From: Clostridia bacterium
GTDB taxonomy: Bacteria; Bacillota; Clostridia; Oscillospirales; Acutalibacteraceae
DNA length: 64,000 bases
NCBI GenBank assembly: GCA_017379935.1
Contig: JAFNVC010000016.1
Coordinates: 1 to 64,000 of the forward strand
Reading direction: 5' to 3'
Below the pieces are notes generated by a model. The model worked only from the letters and a program-made list of their open reading frames with translations. It was not told the DNA's origin and did no database searches. The position numbers and the translations under genes were made by a program. This document shows, piece after piece, positions 18,172 through 27,042 of the stretch (position 1 is its first letter; each line of letters begins with the position of its first letter).

Positions 18172-18542
18172 AATACGAAGTAATGTTGAATAACAAAAAA
18201 TATGAAATCGAGGTTGACGAAAGTTCCGTTGTTCTCAAGGGCGTAAGTGAGGCTGCCGCTCCCGTTGTAAGCGCACCTGTTGCCGCTCCTGCAGCACCCG
18301 CAGCTGCACCCGCTCCAACAGCTTCCGCATCAGGCACAAGCGTTGTTTCCCCGATGCCCGGCTCTATCCTCACCGTTAATGTCACAAACGGACAGTCCGT
18401 TCGCGCAGGCGAGGTTCTTTTCATCCTCGAGGCTATGAAGATGGAAAACGATATTGTTGCTCCGTGCGATGGTATCGTCAAGCAGGTGCTCGTAACAAAG
18501 GGCACAACAGTTGATACAGATCAGCTTCTTGCTGTTATCTGA
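18168..18542 (+). CDS. Biotin carrier protein of the decarboxylase, second copy
   Basis: 124 residues, clearly paralogous to the protein at 16032: MKYEVMLNNKKYEIEV cap, Ala/Pro linker (about 28-50) and biotinyl domain with Lys 91 in LEAMKMEND. The flanking residues differ enough to exclude a very recent duplication. It can in principle receive a carboxyl group from the single alpha subunit and deliver it to the second beta subunit. Confidence 0.92.
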   Translation: MKYEVMLNNKKYEIEVDESSVVLKGVSEAAAPVVSAPVAAPAAPAAAPAPTASASGTSVVSPMPGSILTVNVTNGQSVRAGEVLFILEAMKMENDIVAPCDGIVKQVLVTKGTTVDTDQLLAVI

Positions 18543-18555
18543 CGGAGGGCCTGAT

Positions 18556-19743
18556 ATGGAATTAATTACAAGTCTTCTCGCAGGCTTATGGGAATCATCA
18601 GGCTTTGCTCTTCTTACGTGGCAGAACCTCGTTATGATCGGCGTTGCAGTTGTTTTCCTTTTCCTCGCGATTGCGAAGAAATTTGAGCCCCTGCTCCTTG
18701 TACCGATCGCCTTCGGTATCCTTCTCGCAAACCTTCCCGGCTCAGGCGTTATGGATGATGTTACTCTCTCGCAGGCTTTCGGCGGCGACGGAACCTTTGC
18801 AGGTACGGGACACTGGTACGAATCAGGCGTTCTGCGTATACTTTACGCAGGCGTTAAGTCGAGTATCTTCCCCTGCCTTATCTTCCTCGGTGTCGGCGCT
18901 ATGACGGACTTCGGCCCGCTTCTTTCAAATCCGATCAGCCTTCTTCTCGGCGCGGCGGCACAGCTCGGCATCTACGTTGCATTCATCATTGCAATTCTCC
19001 TCGGCTTCACACCGCAGGAGGCTGCATCAATCTCTATCATCGGCGGTGCAGACGGTCCGACAGCTATCTGGCTTACAGGTAAGCTTGCTTCGCATCTTCT
19101 CGCACCGATTGCTCTTGCAGCATATTCATATATGGCGCTCATTCCGCTTATCCAGCCGCCTATTATGAAGCTCCTCACAACGAAAAAAGAGCGTGAGGTC
19201 AAGATGACCCAGCTGCGTAAGGTTTCAAAGACAGAAAAAATTGTTTTCCCCGTTATCGTTCTTGTTCTTATCGCACTTATTCTTCCGTCCGTTGTGCCTC
19301 TTCTCGGTATGCTTATGCTCGGTAACCTCTTCCGCGAATGCGGCGTTGTCGAAAGACTTTCCGACACGGCACAGAACGCGATGAACAACATCGTTGTTAT
19401 CCTTCTCGGCGTTACGGTCGGTGCTACGGCAAACGGTGAGAGCTTCCTTAAGGTGCAGACCCTCGGCATCGTTGCCCTCGGTCTTACAGCATTCGTCTTC
19501 TCAACAGTCGGCGGTGTGCTCCTCGGCAAAGTGCTTTACGTTGTTACGAAGGGTAAAATCAATCCGCTCATCGGTGCGGCAGGCGTTTCCGCTGTTCCTA
19601 TGGCGGCTCGTGTTGCACAGAACGAAGGCAGAAAGTATAACCCCACAAACTTCCTTCTTATGCACGCTATGGGCCCGAACGTTGCAGGTGTTATCGGCTC
19701 GGCTGTTGCCGCAGGCTTCCTGCTTCTTATGTTCAGTAATTAA
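18556..19743 (+). CDS. oadB: Sodium-translocating decarboxylase beta subunit, second copy
   Basis: 395 residues from ATG 18556, chosen because CGGAGGG sits upstream; the frame opens at 18511 inside the biotin gene. The signature IGGADGPTAIWLTGKL is intact, with the sodium-site Asp, as is LGNLFRECG. Compared with the first copy it has a longer N-terminal region that includes a Gly-rich loop (AFGGDGTFAGTGHWYES, about 75-91). A second active pump specialised for another condition or partner is the simplest reading. Confidence 0.92.
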   Translation: MELITSLLAGLWESSGFALLTWQNLVMIGVAVVFLFLAIAKKFEPLLLVPIAFGILLANLPGSGVMDDVTLSQAFGGDGTFAGTGHWYESGVLRILYAGVKSSIFPCLIFLGVGAMTDFGPLLSNPISLLLGAAAQLGIYVAFIIAILLGFTPQEAASISIIGGADGPTAIWLTGKLASHLLAPIALAAYSYMALIPLIQPPIMKLLTTKKEREVKMTQLRKVSKTEKIVFPVIVLVLIALILPSVVPLLGMLMLGNLFRECGVVERLSDTAQNAMNNIVVILLGVTVGATANGESFLKVQTLGIVALGLTAFVFSTVGGVLLGKVLYVVTKGKINPLIGAAGVSAVPMAARVAQNEGRKYNPTNFLLMHAMGPNVAGVIGSAVAAGFLLLMFSN

Positions 19744-19750
19744 AAAAATT

Positions 19751-20054
19751 ATCCGACAGAGAATACGCCGCCACCCCGTAAGGCAGTATTTCTTTAAAAT
19801 GTAAACTTTTGGCACAATAAATCGTTAAACCCTCCCGATAAGCGTCAGCTTTATCGGGAGGGTTTGCCTTTTCTTGCACTCAAAATTTTACTTTTAAAGT
19901 GCTTCGCAGTTTCGTAAGATAAGAAAATTTCTTGTGTTGAAGCCACAAAACGTAGCAAGGCTGCCGCCTTGCGAGGCTTTTGGAAAAAACACAGGGAATT
20001 TTCATCGAGAAACAAATACTTCCTTATGGGGTGTCGGCGTTAACTCTGTCGGAT
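19751..20054. repeat. 304-bp nested palindromic element with 41-bp terminal inverted repeats
   Basis: Bases 19751-19791 and 20014-20054 are inverted copies of each other, 35 of 41 positions matching (ATCCGACAGAG ends). Inside are two further stems: 19792-19812 with 19881-19899, enclosing a 14-bp hairpin (19827-19840 with 19852-19865), and 19923-19938 with 19988-20003, enclosing a GCAAGG/CCTTGC hairpin. The whole element can fold as a three-way junction. T-runs lie outside both ends, so it would terminate transcription on either strand. There is no frame of note. It fills the space between two convergent genes exactly. Confidence 0.85.
19827..19865 (+). terminator. Strong hairpin inside the palindromic element
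   Basis: AAACCCTCCCGATA paired with TATCGGGAGGGTTT, loop AGCGTCAGCTT, followed by GCCTTTTCTT. It probably ends transcripts from the decarboxylase cluster. Confidence 0.75.
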
Positions 20055-20057
20055 TTT

Positions 20058-21362
20058 TTATACCCTTGTTTTCTCTTTTGTCTCGTTCGCTATCTTGAAC
20101 ATTTCTTCCGTTGCAAAGCAGAGCTTTGTGATAACGTTCGGCTTTGACGGATAGCAGAAGAACGAATCGTGCTGGGTAGAGATATCGAAGCAGTCAATCG
20201 GCTCGATGTGGCAGTAATCATACTCGACGTGCAGGCTGTAAAGACTCTTTACGCTTCGCTGAACGCGGTAAGGCTCGCCGTTATAGCTGCCCTCAAGCAC
20301 GAAGCCCTCCTCGGGATTATGGCGCACCTTAGCGTCACCCATATAATAATATTTCATCGCACCGGGCAAAGTGTAAACGCGGACATCATCCTCAAAGGAA
20401 TAATTGCCGCTTTCGATTTCCTTACGGACGTTTGCACGCTCCCACTCGTACCAGTCGGGGATATGTGAAAACTCCGTTTCGCCCTCCAATGCTTTAAGCT
20501 CACCGAGCTCGGTCATCTCCCATTTCTTGCCGCATTCCTCGCAGAAAAGGTGGATACCCTTTGAATTCATCCTTGATTCCGTCATACAGTGCGGACACTG
20601 ATACAGCACCTTATGAAGTCCCTCCGCGCGGTAGTCCTCCGTGATGCGGATGTTGTTATCCTTCTGCCACTTGTATTCGTCATACTGCATTTCCTCACGG
20701 ATTTTAGCGTTGATTTCGTCAGCGCTCATTTCCGCCACCTGCTCGGCAGTTAAAATCTGCTTGAGTGTAGTATAAAGAGGAACAGCCTTTTTACGGCGGA
20801 AATCCCAGAACGGTGCGCGCAGATAGTTGCCGTGATGCTGAATCACAACAACGGGCACCTTGTTTTTCTTCGCAAGCTTGCCGATAACCTCGGGGATAAT
20901 CGCACAGGTACCGATCGGAGTATAGCGCGCTTCAGGGTAGATGCAGAGCACATCCTTATACTCGCGCAGAACCTTAGCGCACGAGCGGATAAGGCTGATA
21001 TCCGTTGTGAACTTACGCTTACAGATTGAGCCTATCTGTTCAACAAGCCACGGCTTTTTGTAATAACCCTCAAGCGTTGCAACGGTATGCACTCGGTGAG
21101 GAAAGGTTGCCTTATATTTAAGAAGGAAATCCGTAAACTGCATATGATTACTCAGAAGCAGATACGGCGGCTCGAGACCCTCCATATTGATTTTTTCTAT
21201 TTTATATCCCTTTTTTACCGTAAGGCGAAGAGCAGCTCTCGACGCTAAGTTGAGAAGCACAGTGAAGAAAAACTTCTGCCTTATCGGAAGCTTTGAGGTG
21301 TCATATTTTTTGACATCAGCGGGATAATCGATATAATCTTTTATTTCGTTTATTTCGTTCAT
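20058..21362 (-). CDS. PlsC-type 1-acylglycerol-3-phosphate acyltransferase-like protein with zinc ribbon
   Basis: 434 residues. An N-terminal hydrophobic stretch precedes SNHMQFTDF near residue 92, the HX4D catalytic motif, and YPEARYTPIG, the acceptor-binding EGxR-like motif (Glu-Ala-Arg here). A C-terminal third, absent from simple PlsC proteins, holds a CPHC and CEEC zinc ribbon (about 258-280) and a beta-rich domain. The enzyme probably acylates a lysophospholipid or other lipid at the membrane. Its 3' end touches the palindromic element. There is a short gap to the EF-G-like gene upstream, which has its own terminator. Confidence 0.75.
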   Translation of the reverse strand: MNEINEIKDYIDYPADVKKYDTSKLPIRQKFFFTVLLNLASRAALRLTVKKGYKIEKINMEGLEPPYLLLSNHMQFTDFLLKYKATFPHRVHTVATLEGYYKKPWLVEQIGSICKRKFTTDISLIRSCAKVLREYKDVLCIYPEARYTPIGTCAIIPEVIGKLAKKNKVPVVVIQHHGNYLRAPFWDFRRKKAVPLYTTLKQILTAEQVAEMSADEINAKIREEMQYDEYKWQKDNNIRITEDYRAEGLHKVLYQCPHCMTESRMNSKGIHLFCEECGKKWEMTELGELKALEGETEFSHIPDWYEWERANVRKEIESGNYSFEDDVRVYTLPGAMKYYYMGDAKVRHNPEEGFVLEGSYNGEPYRVQRSVKSLYSLHVEYDYCHIEPIDCFDISTQHDSFFCYPSKPNVITKLCFATEEMFKIANETKEKTRV

Positions 21363-21443
21363 TCCATCACTTCACAAATCAGATTTGACATCATTCTATC
21401 ATAATTTGTTGAGTTAAGCAATAGAAAGATTTTATCAAAAAGG

Positions 21444-21475
21444 AAAGGCTTGCACAGAAATCCATGCAAGCCTTT
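21444..21475 (-). terminator. Terminator of the EF-G-like gene
   Basis: AAAGGCTTGCA ... TGCAAGCCTTT; on the minus strand followed by CCTTTTTG. Confidence 0.75.
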
Positions 21476-21488
21476 ATATGTTCAATTA

Positions 21489-23528
21489 TTACTCGTCGTC
21501 TTCTACCTTTGCTTCTGCAATAACCTTCTCTGCAATTGCTGCAGGAGCGTCCTCGTAGCGTGCAAACTCGAAGGTGTAGTAGCCTCTGCCTGCAGTTACC
21601 GAACGGAGAACTGTTGAGAAGTTGTTCATCTCTGCCATCGGAACCTCAGCAACAAGCTCCTGATACTTCGGCTCTTCCTCAGATGCACCCATACCGAGCA
21701 CACGGCCGCGGCGCTTTGTGACGTCACCCATAATATCGCCGAGGAATGCTTCGGGCATAACAGCCTTCAGAGTACCTACGGGCTCAAGGATTGCAGGGCT
21801 TGCCTGCGGAATACCTGACTTGAATGCGATAGATGCAGCCATCTTGAATGCCATTTCGGAGGAGTCAACGGGATGGTATGAGCCGTCATAAAGAACAGCC
21901 TTGAGACCAACCATCGGATACCCTGCCATAACGCCCTTCTTCATACACTCGAGAAGTCCCTTTTCAACTGCGGGGAAGAAGTTCTTCGGAACGGAACCGC
22001 CGACAACCTCGGACTCGAAGATAAGTCCCTCTTCCTCTGTCGGCTCAAAGCGGATCCACACATCACCGAACTGGCCGTGACCGCCGGACTGCTTCTTATG
22101 TCTGCCCTGTACCTTAACGGACTTGCGGATAGCTTCTCTGTATGCTACGCGGGGAACAGTAAGCTCGATATCAAGACCGAACTTGCTCTTGATTTTTGAA
22201 ACGATGATATCAAGATGCTGCTCACCGAGACCTGAAAGCACCTGCTCCTTGGTTTCCTTGTTGATTTCAAACTTGATTGTCGGATCCTCTTCAAGAAGAC
22301 GGTTGATAGCGGAAACAATCTTTTCCTCCTCACCCTTCTTGCAAGCGCTGACAGCCATTGAAAGGCACGGAGTCGGGAACTTGACGCCGCTGAGCTCGAT
22401 AACATTATTAGCTGCACAGATTGTGTCGCCTGTCTTTACGCAGTTGAGCTTTGTAACAACACCGATGTCACCTGCGGGGATGCACTTGCTATCCTCTGAC
22501 TTGTTGCCGCGGACGGTGATAATCTTACCCATACGCTCTGTCTCACCCGTACGAGCGTTGTAAACGGGAGTTTCGGGGGTGATCTTACCGCTGCTTACCT
22601 TGAAATATGACATCTTGCCGACAAACGGGTCAGCAACAGTCTTGAAGCAGAGTGCAGCAAGAGGTCCGTTCTCGTCACAGTCAACGTCCTTACCGCCTGC
22701 GTAGGAGGCAGCGTCGGGAGCTGAATATGCAAGCTCATCCATAAGAAGGTCAACACCGTCCATTGTGTAGCCTGAGCAAGCGTATACGGGATAAACTGAT
22801 GAAGCATTAACGCCCTCGTTGAGAGCTGTGATAATCTCTTTACGGGTAAACTCTTCGCCTGCAAAGAATTTTTCCATAAGGTCGTCACTTGCGGTTGCAA
22901 CAGCCTCAGTGAGGATGTCGAGCATTTCCATAATCTTCGGATCGTTGGGCATCGGGATTTCCGTAGCCTTACCGTCCTTGTACTCGAAGCCCTTACGGGA
23001 AGCAAGGTTAACATAGGCCTTAACCTCACCGTCAACTACATAAGGAACGATAACGGGACAAACCGCTCCGCCGTGAACAGCTTTGATTTCTTCAAAGGTT
23101 TTATAGAAGTCTGCGTTCTCCTTGTCACAGCGCGTGATAGCGAACATCTTACCTCTTTTTCTTGCAGCCTTGAATGCCTTTTCTGCGCCGACGTCATACT
23201 TATGACCTGCGCCGAGAACGATAAGCACGCACTCAGAAGCTGTAATACCCTCTGCCATTTCACCCTCAAAGTCGAAAAGACCCGGAGTGTCGATTATATT
23301 AAGCTTGCAGTCCTTCCATTCAATCGGAGCGAGTGCAGCAGAAACGGAAACGTGGCGGCGCTTCTCTTCGGGATCGAAATCGAGAACTGCGTTGCCTTCA
23401 TCAACTCTGCCGAGTCTGTCTGTAAGACCTGCGATATAAAGCATAGCTTCTGCAAGAGTTGTTTTACCTCTGCCGGCATGACCTGCAAGTGTGATATTTC
23501 TGATATCCTTAGCGTTATAGTATTTCAA
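21489..23528 (-). CDS. EF-G-like GTPase (EF-G2-type paralogue) with altered G3 and G4 motifs
   Basis: 679 residues with the EF-G domain order. G1 is GHAGRGKTT (16-24). G3 reads DTPGLFDF (80-87): the His that is catalytic in EF-G and LepA is Leu 84. G4, normally NKxD, is TRCD (132-135). Domain IV is present (GRHKKQSGGHGQFGDVWIRF) and the C-terminal domain V is complete. This matches EF-G2-type paralogues, whose G3 His is also replaced, rather than the main translocase. Slow or absent intrinsic GTP hydrolysis is likely. It is monocistronic. Confidence 0.85.
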   Translation of the reverse strand: MKYYNAKDIRNITLAGHAGRGKTTLAEAMLYIAGLTDRLGRVDEGNAVLDFDPEEKRRHVSVSAALAPIEWKDCKLNIIDTPGLFDFEGEMAEGITASECVLIVLGAGHKYDVGAEKAFKAARKRGKMFAITRCDKENADFYKTFEEIKAVHGGAVCPVIVPYVVDGEVKAYVNLASRKGFEYKDGKATEIPMPNDPKIMEMLDILTEAVATASDDLMEKFFAGEEFTRKEIITALNEGVNASSVYPVYACSGYTMDGVDLLMDELAYSAPDAASYAGGKDVDCDENGPLAALCFKTVADPFVGKMSYFKVSSGKITPETPVYNARTGETERMGKIITVRGNKSEDSKCIPAGDIGVVTKLNCVKTGDTICAANNVIELSGVKFPTPCLSMAVSACKKGEEEKIVSAINRLLEEDPTIKFEINKETKEQVLSGLGEQHLDIIVSKIKSKFGLDIELTVPRVAYREAIRKSVKVQGRHKKQSGGHGQFGDVWIRFEPTEEEGLIFESEVVGGSVPKNFFPAVEKGLLECMKKGVMAGYPMVGLKAVLYDGSYHPVDSSEMAFKMAASIAFKSGIPQASPAILEPVGTLKAVMPEAFLGDIMGDVTKRRGRVLGMGASEEEPKYQELVAEVPMAEMNNFSTVLRSVTAGRGYYTFEFARYEDAPAAIAEKVIAEAKVEDDE

Positions 23529-23624
23529 AACAAATTCCTCCTTTGTTTCTAGAGCGTCAGGTTAAATTTGCGGGAGTCTTTTAAGTATTAAAAAGCATCT
23601 TGCTTACCAACGCATCATAGCGAT

Positions 23625-23653
23625 ACTATATCACATATTAACAGAAAAAACAA
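23625..23653 (-). promoter_or_regulatory. Promoter for the EF-G-like gene
   Basis: Minus strand TTGTTT (23648-23653), 17-base spacer, TATAGT (23625-23630). Confidence 0.5.
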
Positions 23654-23703
23654 TAGATATTGAAAAAATATGTGAATATTACTAAAAAAATAACCAAAAA
23701 ATT

Positions 23704-23737
23704 ATGACTTTGGACTCCATAAAGAAGTCCAAAGTCA
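23704..23737 (-). terminator. Terminator of the dockerin/LRR gene
   Basis: ATGACTTTGGACT paired with AGTCCAAAGTCAT; on the minus strand followed by AATTTTTTGG. Confidence 0.8.
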
Positions 23738-23782
23738 TCAGTTGCGGTCATTATTGTCTTCTATTTGTGAAAATTGACGTAT

Positions 23783-26095
23783 TTATCTGACAAGTCCGGG
23801 ATTGTACAAATCCTCAATTTCCATCAACTCAACGTTAAGCTGAAGAATGATAAGCGCATCGATAGAATTAATTTTACCGTCATGGTTAAGGTCGGCAGCA
23901 AGCTCCTGACAGTCGTTTTCAAGCTCAACAAGCTCAACAGAGCTCATAAGCACCGTAAGAGCATCTATTGAATTTGTCTTGCCGTCACAGTTGGTATCAC
24001 CGTAAAGAACAAGGCTGTAATCAAACGTGCCGATTGTGTCCGTAATTGAAAGCATTGCACCCGTTTTGATTGCTTCGGGAAGAACAGCTTCGAATTTTTC
24101 TGTATCAATAGGACCGAAGAGTGCATCCGCCTCGGGCATATTTGCATAGATGTAGATGTATTTATTCACATGATCAACCGTTGAAGAGCCTCCGAGACGG
24201 AAATCCTGCCAGATTTCAGCATCAAGCGGGAGGAAGACGAAGCCGTGATATCTTGAATATTCATCTGCAGGAGTTACGATGTAGCCCGTTACCTCAAGTC
24301 CGATGTTCGGAATGAACTCAAGCTCTCCTGTCGGATTCATTTCATCGTCAACAGCTTCCGTTCTGATGAAGCCGAAGGCATTTTTGCCGATGCTCATTAC
24401 AGTGCCTGCGACAAAAAGATTGTTATAAGGCTTTGTTGTAGCCAGAGCATAATCGCCGATAGCGGTGATGCCCTCCTGGACAACGATGCTTTCGATGTCA
24501 TAATCCGCAAACTCTGCAAGATTGTCAGCGCTGAAATTCTTGATTTTACCCTCACCGCTGATTGTAATTGTCTTGAATTCCGGCTCATATACCCAGCTGA
24601 TGCCCTCACCGAGTGTACCCTGAGTTACGATAAACCTTCCGAGCGAAACGAAGGTAACGCCGTTAGCCTTTGCGTAGTCGTGAGCCGCCGTATCCTCATA
24701 AGCAATGATTGACACAACGATATCAAAAGCCTCGTCACCGTTTTCGTCTGTATAGTAGCCGATAGCTCTTTCGCCGATTTCGGTAATCTTCTCGCTGATT
24801 TCAAAATCTGTTACAGCGGAATTATAGAAGGCATAGGCACCGATTCGTGTAACCGTATCGGCAATGACAACGCTTTGATACGGAATAGCGCTGTAGGGTG
24901 CAGGTGCATCCTTTGAGAAATCCTGCATTGCGCCTGTGCCGAGGATTGAAAGAATTTCGGTTGCCTCGTCATATTCCCAGGTAACGCCCTCACCGCAGAC
25001 ACCGCTTGTGATATATCCGAGTGAAACGAATGCAAAGCCGTTTTCCGTTGCATAATCGTAAGCCGGTGAATTTCTGTAGCCTGTGATTGTAAAGCCTGCA
25101 ACCGGCTGATTGTATTTGCCGTATCCGATTGCCTTCTCACCGATAGTATTGATCGTTGCGGGGATCGTGATGCCCTTAAGAGCATCGCAAAGACCAAACG
25201 CGCCATCCTCAATAACCTTGACAACTGACGGAAGCGTTACGCTTTCGAGCGCACGGCAGCCGTTGCAAAGGTCGGTCGGAATTGTTGTTATAAGCTCAGG
25301 AATAACAATAGCCTTAAGTGCGCGGCAGGCATCGAATGCACTCGCGCCGATTGTCTCAAGAGTTGAAGGGAGAGTTATTTCCGTAAGCTTTTCACAATGG
25401 AAGAATGCACGCTCGCTGATTGCAGTAACGCCCTCGGGAACAACGAGAGAGACAAGTGCCGAGCAATATTCAAATGCGGATTCGCCAATTGTTCTGAGCG
25501 TTGCGGGAAGAGCAAGAGCTGCCAGAGCTCCGCATCTGTAAAATGCATCCTTGCCGATAGCTTCAGTCGCTTCACCCAAGGTTACATCTGCAAGCTCATC
25601 ACAAAGTGCGAACATGCTCTCGGAAATCTCCTTCGCAGGAGCCTTTACGGTTGTAAGCGATGCACAGCCGTAGAAAACACCCTTACCGTATGAAGCTACG
25701 GTTGACGGAATCTCAACGCTGACGAGTGACGGACTGTAGCAGAATGCATAATTACCGATACGGGTAATACCCTCGCCGAAGGAGATGCTTTTATAATCAA
25801 CCTCGCTCCAGGGATAAACCGTATCAATCTCGTCGAGCTCATTCTTATATGTATCGTAGTCGGGGATTTCACCGTTTCCTCCGAAGCTGAGCTCGCCCGT
25901 CTCCTCGTTGAAGCTCCATGTAACCTCAGTACCCTCGATGAGAGTTCCCTCGTCAGAGGGATTATCCACGGGAGGTGTCACCTCACCGGGATCTTCGGTA
26001 ACAGGAGGCTCTTCGGCAAATACCGTGACAAAGCCCGTTGAAAGCATTGTCAATGCAAGACATATGCACAAAAATACAGAGACAAATTTTTTCAT
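23783..26095 (-). CDS. Secreted BspA-type leucine-rich-repeat protein with C-terminal dockerin
   Basis: 770 residues. Signal peptide 1-27 (MKKF, hydrophobic core, TVFA), then a Pro/Glu-rich linker and two or more blocks of BspA-type LRR_5 repeats (IGxxAFxxC...L..I.IP pattern, from about 115 to 370 and again later). Residues 699-770 are a type I dockerin: GDTNCDGKTNSIDAL and ADLNHDGKINSIDAL, two calcium loops each followed by a helix. A dockerin binds a cohesin on a scaffold, so the protein is likely displayed on a cellulosome-like complex or surface cohesin. LRR_5 proteins often bind host or glycan partners. It has its own consensus promoter at 26130-26158. Confidence 0.9.
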   Translation of the reverse strand: MKKFVSVFLCICLALTMLSTGFVTVFAEEPPVTEDPGEVTPPVDNPSDEGTLIEGTEVTWSFNEETGELSFGGNGEIPDYDTYKNELDEIDTVYPWSEVDYKSISFGEGITRIGNYAFCYSPSLVSVEIPSTVASYGKGVFYGCASLTTVKAPAKEISESMFALCDELADVTLGEATEAIGKDAFYRCGALAALALPATLRTIGESAFEYCSALVSLVVPEGVTAISERAFFHCEKLTEITLPSTLETIGASAFDACRALKAIVIPELITTIPTDLCNGCRALESVTLPSVVKVIEDGAFGLCDALKGITIPATINTIGEKAIGYGKYNQPVAGFTITGYRNSPAYDYATENGFAFVSLGYITSGVCGEGVTWEYDEATEILSILGTGAMQDFSKDAPAPYSAIPYQSVVIADTVTRIGAYAFYNSAVTDFEISEKITEIGERAIGYYTDENGDEAFDIVVSIIAYEDTAAHDYAKANGVTFVSLGRFIVTQGTLGEGISWVYEPEFKTITISGEGKIKNFSADNLAEFADYDIESIVVQEGITAIGDYALATTKPYNNLFVAGTVMSIGKNAFGFIRTEAVDDEMNPTGELEFIPNIGLEVTGYIVTPADEYSRYHGFVFLPLDAEIWQDFRLGGSSTVDHVNKYIYIYANMPEADALFGPIDTEKFEAVLPEAIKTGAMLSITDTIGTFDYSLVLYGDTNCDGKTNSIDALTVLMSSVELVELENDCQELAADLNHDGKINSIDALIILQLNVELMEIEDLYNPGLVR

Positions 26096-26129
26096 CTTTA
26101 AATCTCCTTTTTATTTTATAATTATTTAC

Positions 26130-26158
26130 ATTATATTTTATTTGTACAAATATGTCAA
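26130..26158 (-). promoter_or_regulatory. Perfect consensus promoter for the dockerin/LRR gene
   Basis: Minus strand TTGACA (26153-26158), 17-base spacer, TATAAT (26130-26135). It begins right after the terminator of the phage module. Confidence 0.8.
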
Positions 26159-26162
26159 CAAA

Positions 26163-26188
26163 AAAGCGGTTGACCTTCGCCAACCGCT
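26163..26188 (-). terminator. Terminator of the phage module
   Basis: AAGCGGTTG ... CAACCGCTT, followed on the minus strand by a T-run. Confidence 0.8.
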
Positions 26189-26208
26189 TAAGTAAGCTGT
26201 CTGTTTTT

Positions 26209-27042
26209 TTACTTAAAAGCAATATAGGAATACGACGTGCCCGCCTGATTGAGATTCGTCTGCGTTCCCGTTGCGGAAACAGACATAGCCTTAAAGCCCG
26301 ATGCCGTGATTTCGATGCCCGTTCCGCCCGTTTGAGTGCATATTCCGAAATAGTTTTTCACAATACCGACGGCGGCATCATACAAACAAGGATGACTGCC
26401 GAGCGCGGTTGCGATAACAAGCTTCGGGCTGAAGCCGAGATTGACCGACCTTGAAGCACCGCCCGAGCCGAGATAGCTGCCGACTACGAACTGATCGTTC
26501 CATTTTTCCTTATCCTGCGGAGTAACGTGGATTCCTTCATTCCTGACATGGCTTCCGCATATCAGATCCTTATCAAGAAACGAGGCAAAATTCTCATCCG
26601 TACTCTGTGCAGGACAGAAATCCGCCTCCATAAGAAACCACCCGTCCATAACGAGAGCATCCGTATCGCGGTCGGACTTGATCGGAGTGCAGCCCGACTC
26701 CGCAATATTAAGATTTGTTCTGAACGTCAACGCATTCGCAATTCTGGTAAAAATATCATGGCAGATCTCACCGCCCATCGAAAACGGAACACAGATGCTG
26801 AGATTAGCCTTGATTTTTGCAAGACGGCAGTATTCCTGCCTTTCAAGCACGCCGTCATCATTCGCTACGAATTTATCGAGAATGTCGATGCTGTCCATCC
26901 CGACCGCCACAATCGTGCGGCGCAGAGGTACGGCTTTATTAACAGGAGGATATTCGACAAAAAACTTAATGTCATCCATATTACTCTGCGCTGACAGCCA
27001 TTCTACAATACGGTAAGGCAAAGAAACTATACTGTCCATCAT
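26209..27042 (-). CDS. Phage neck/tail-terminator-like protein fused to a tail-fibre-like C-terminus
   Basis: 277 residues. Residues 1 to about 150 resemble a phage tail-completion or neck protein (an alpha/beta domain with LSICVPFSMGGEICHDIF and SDRDTDALVMDGWFL). Residues about 172-180 read HVTPQDKEKWN, the connector often seen before tail-fibre tips. The final 90 residues (GSYLGSGGASRS ... NLNQAGTSYSYIAFK) look like a fibre or receptor-binding tip. In ordinary phages these parts are separated by the whole tail operon. It overlaps the previous gene by four bases and is the last gene of the module. Family assignment is by pattern only. Confidence 0.6.
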   Translation of the reverse strand: MMDSIVSLPYRIVEWLSAQSNMDDIKFFVEYPPVNKAVPLRRTIVAVGMDSIDILDKFVANDDGVLERQEYCRLAKIKANLSICVPFSMGGEICHDIFTRIANALTFRTNLNIAESGCTPIKSDRDTDALVMDGWFLMEADFCPAQSTDENFASFLDKDLICGSHVRNEGIHVTPQDKEKWNDQFVVGSYLGSGGASRSVNLGFSPKLVIATALGSHPCLYDAAVGIVKNYFGICTQTGGTGIEITASGFKAMSVSATGTQTNLNQAGTSYSYIAFK

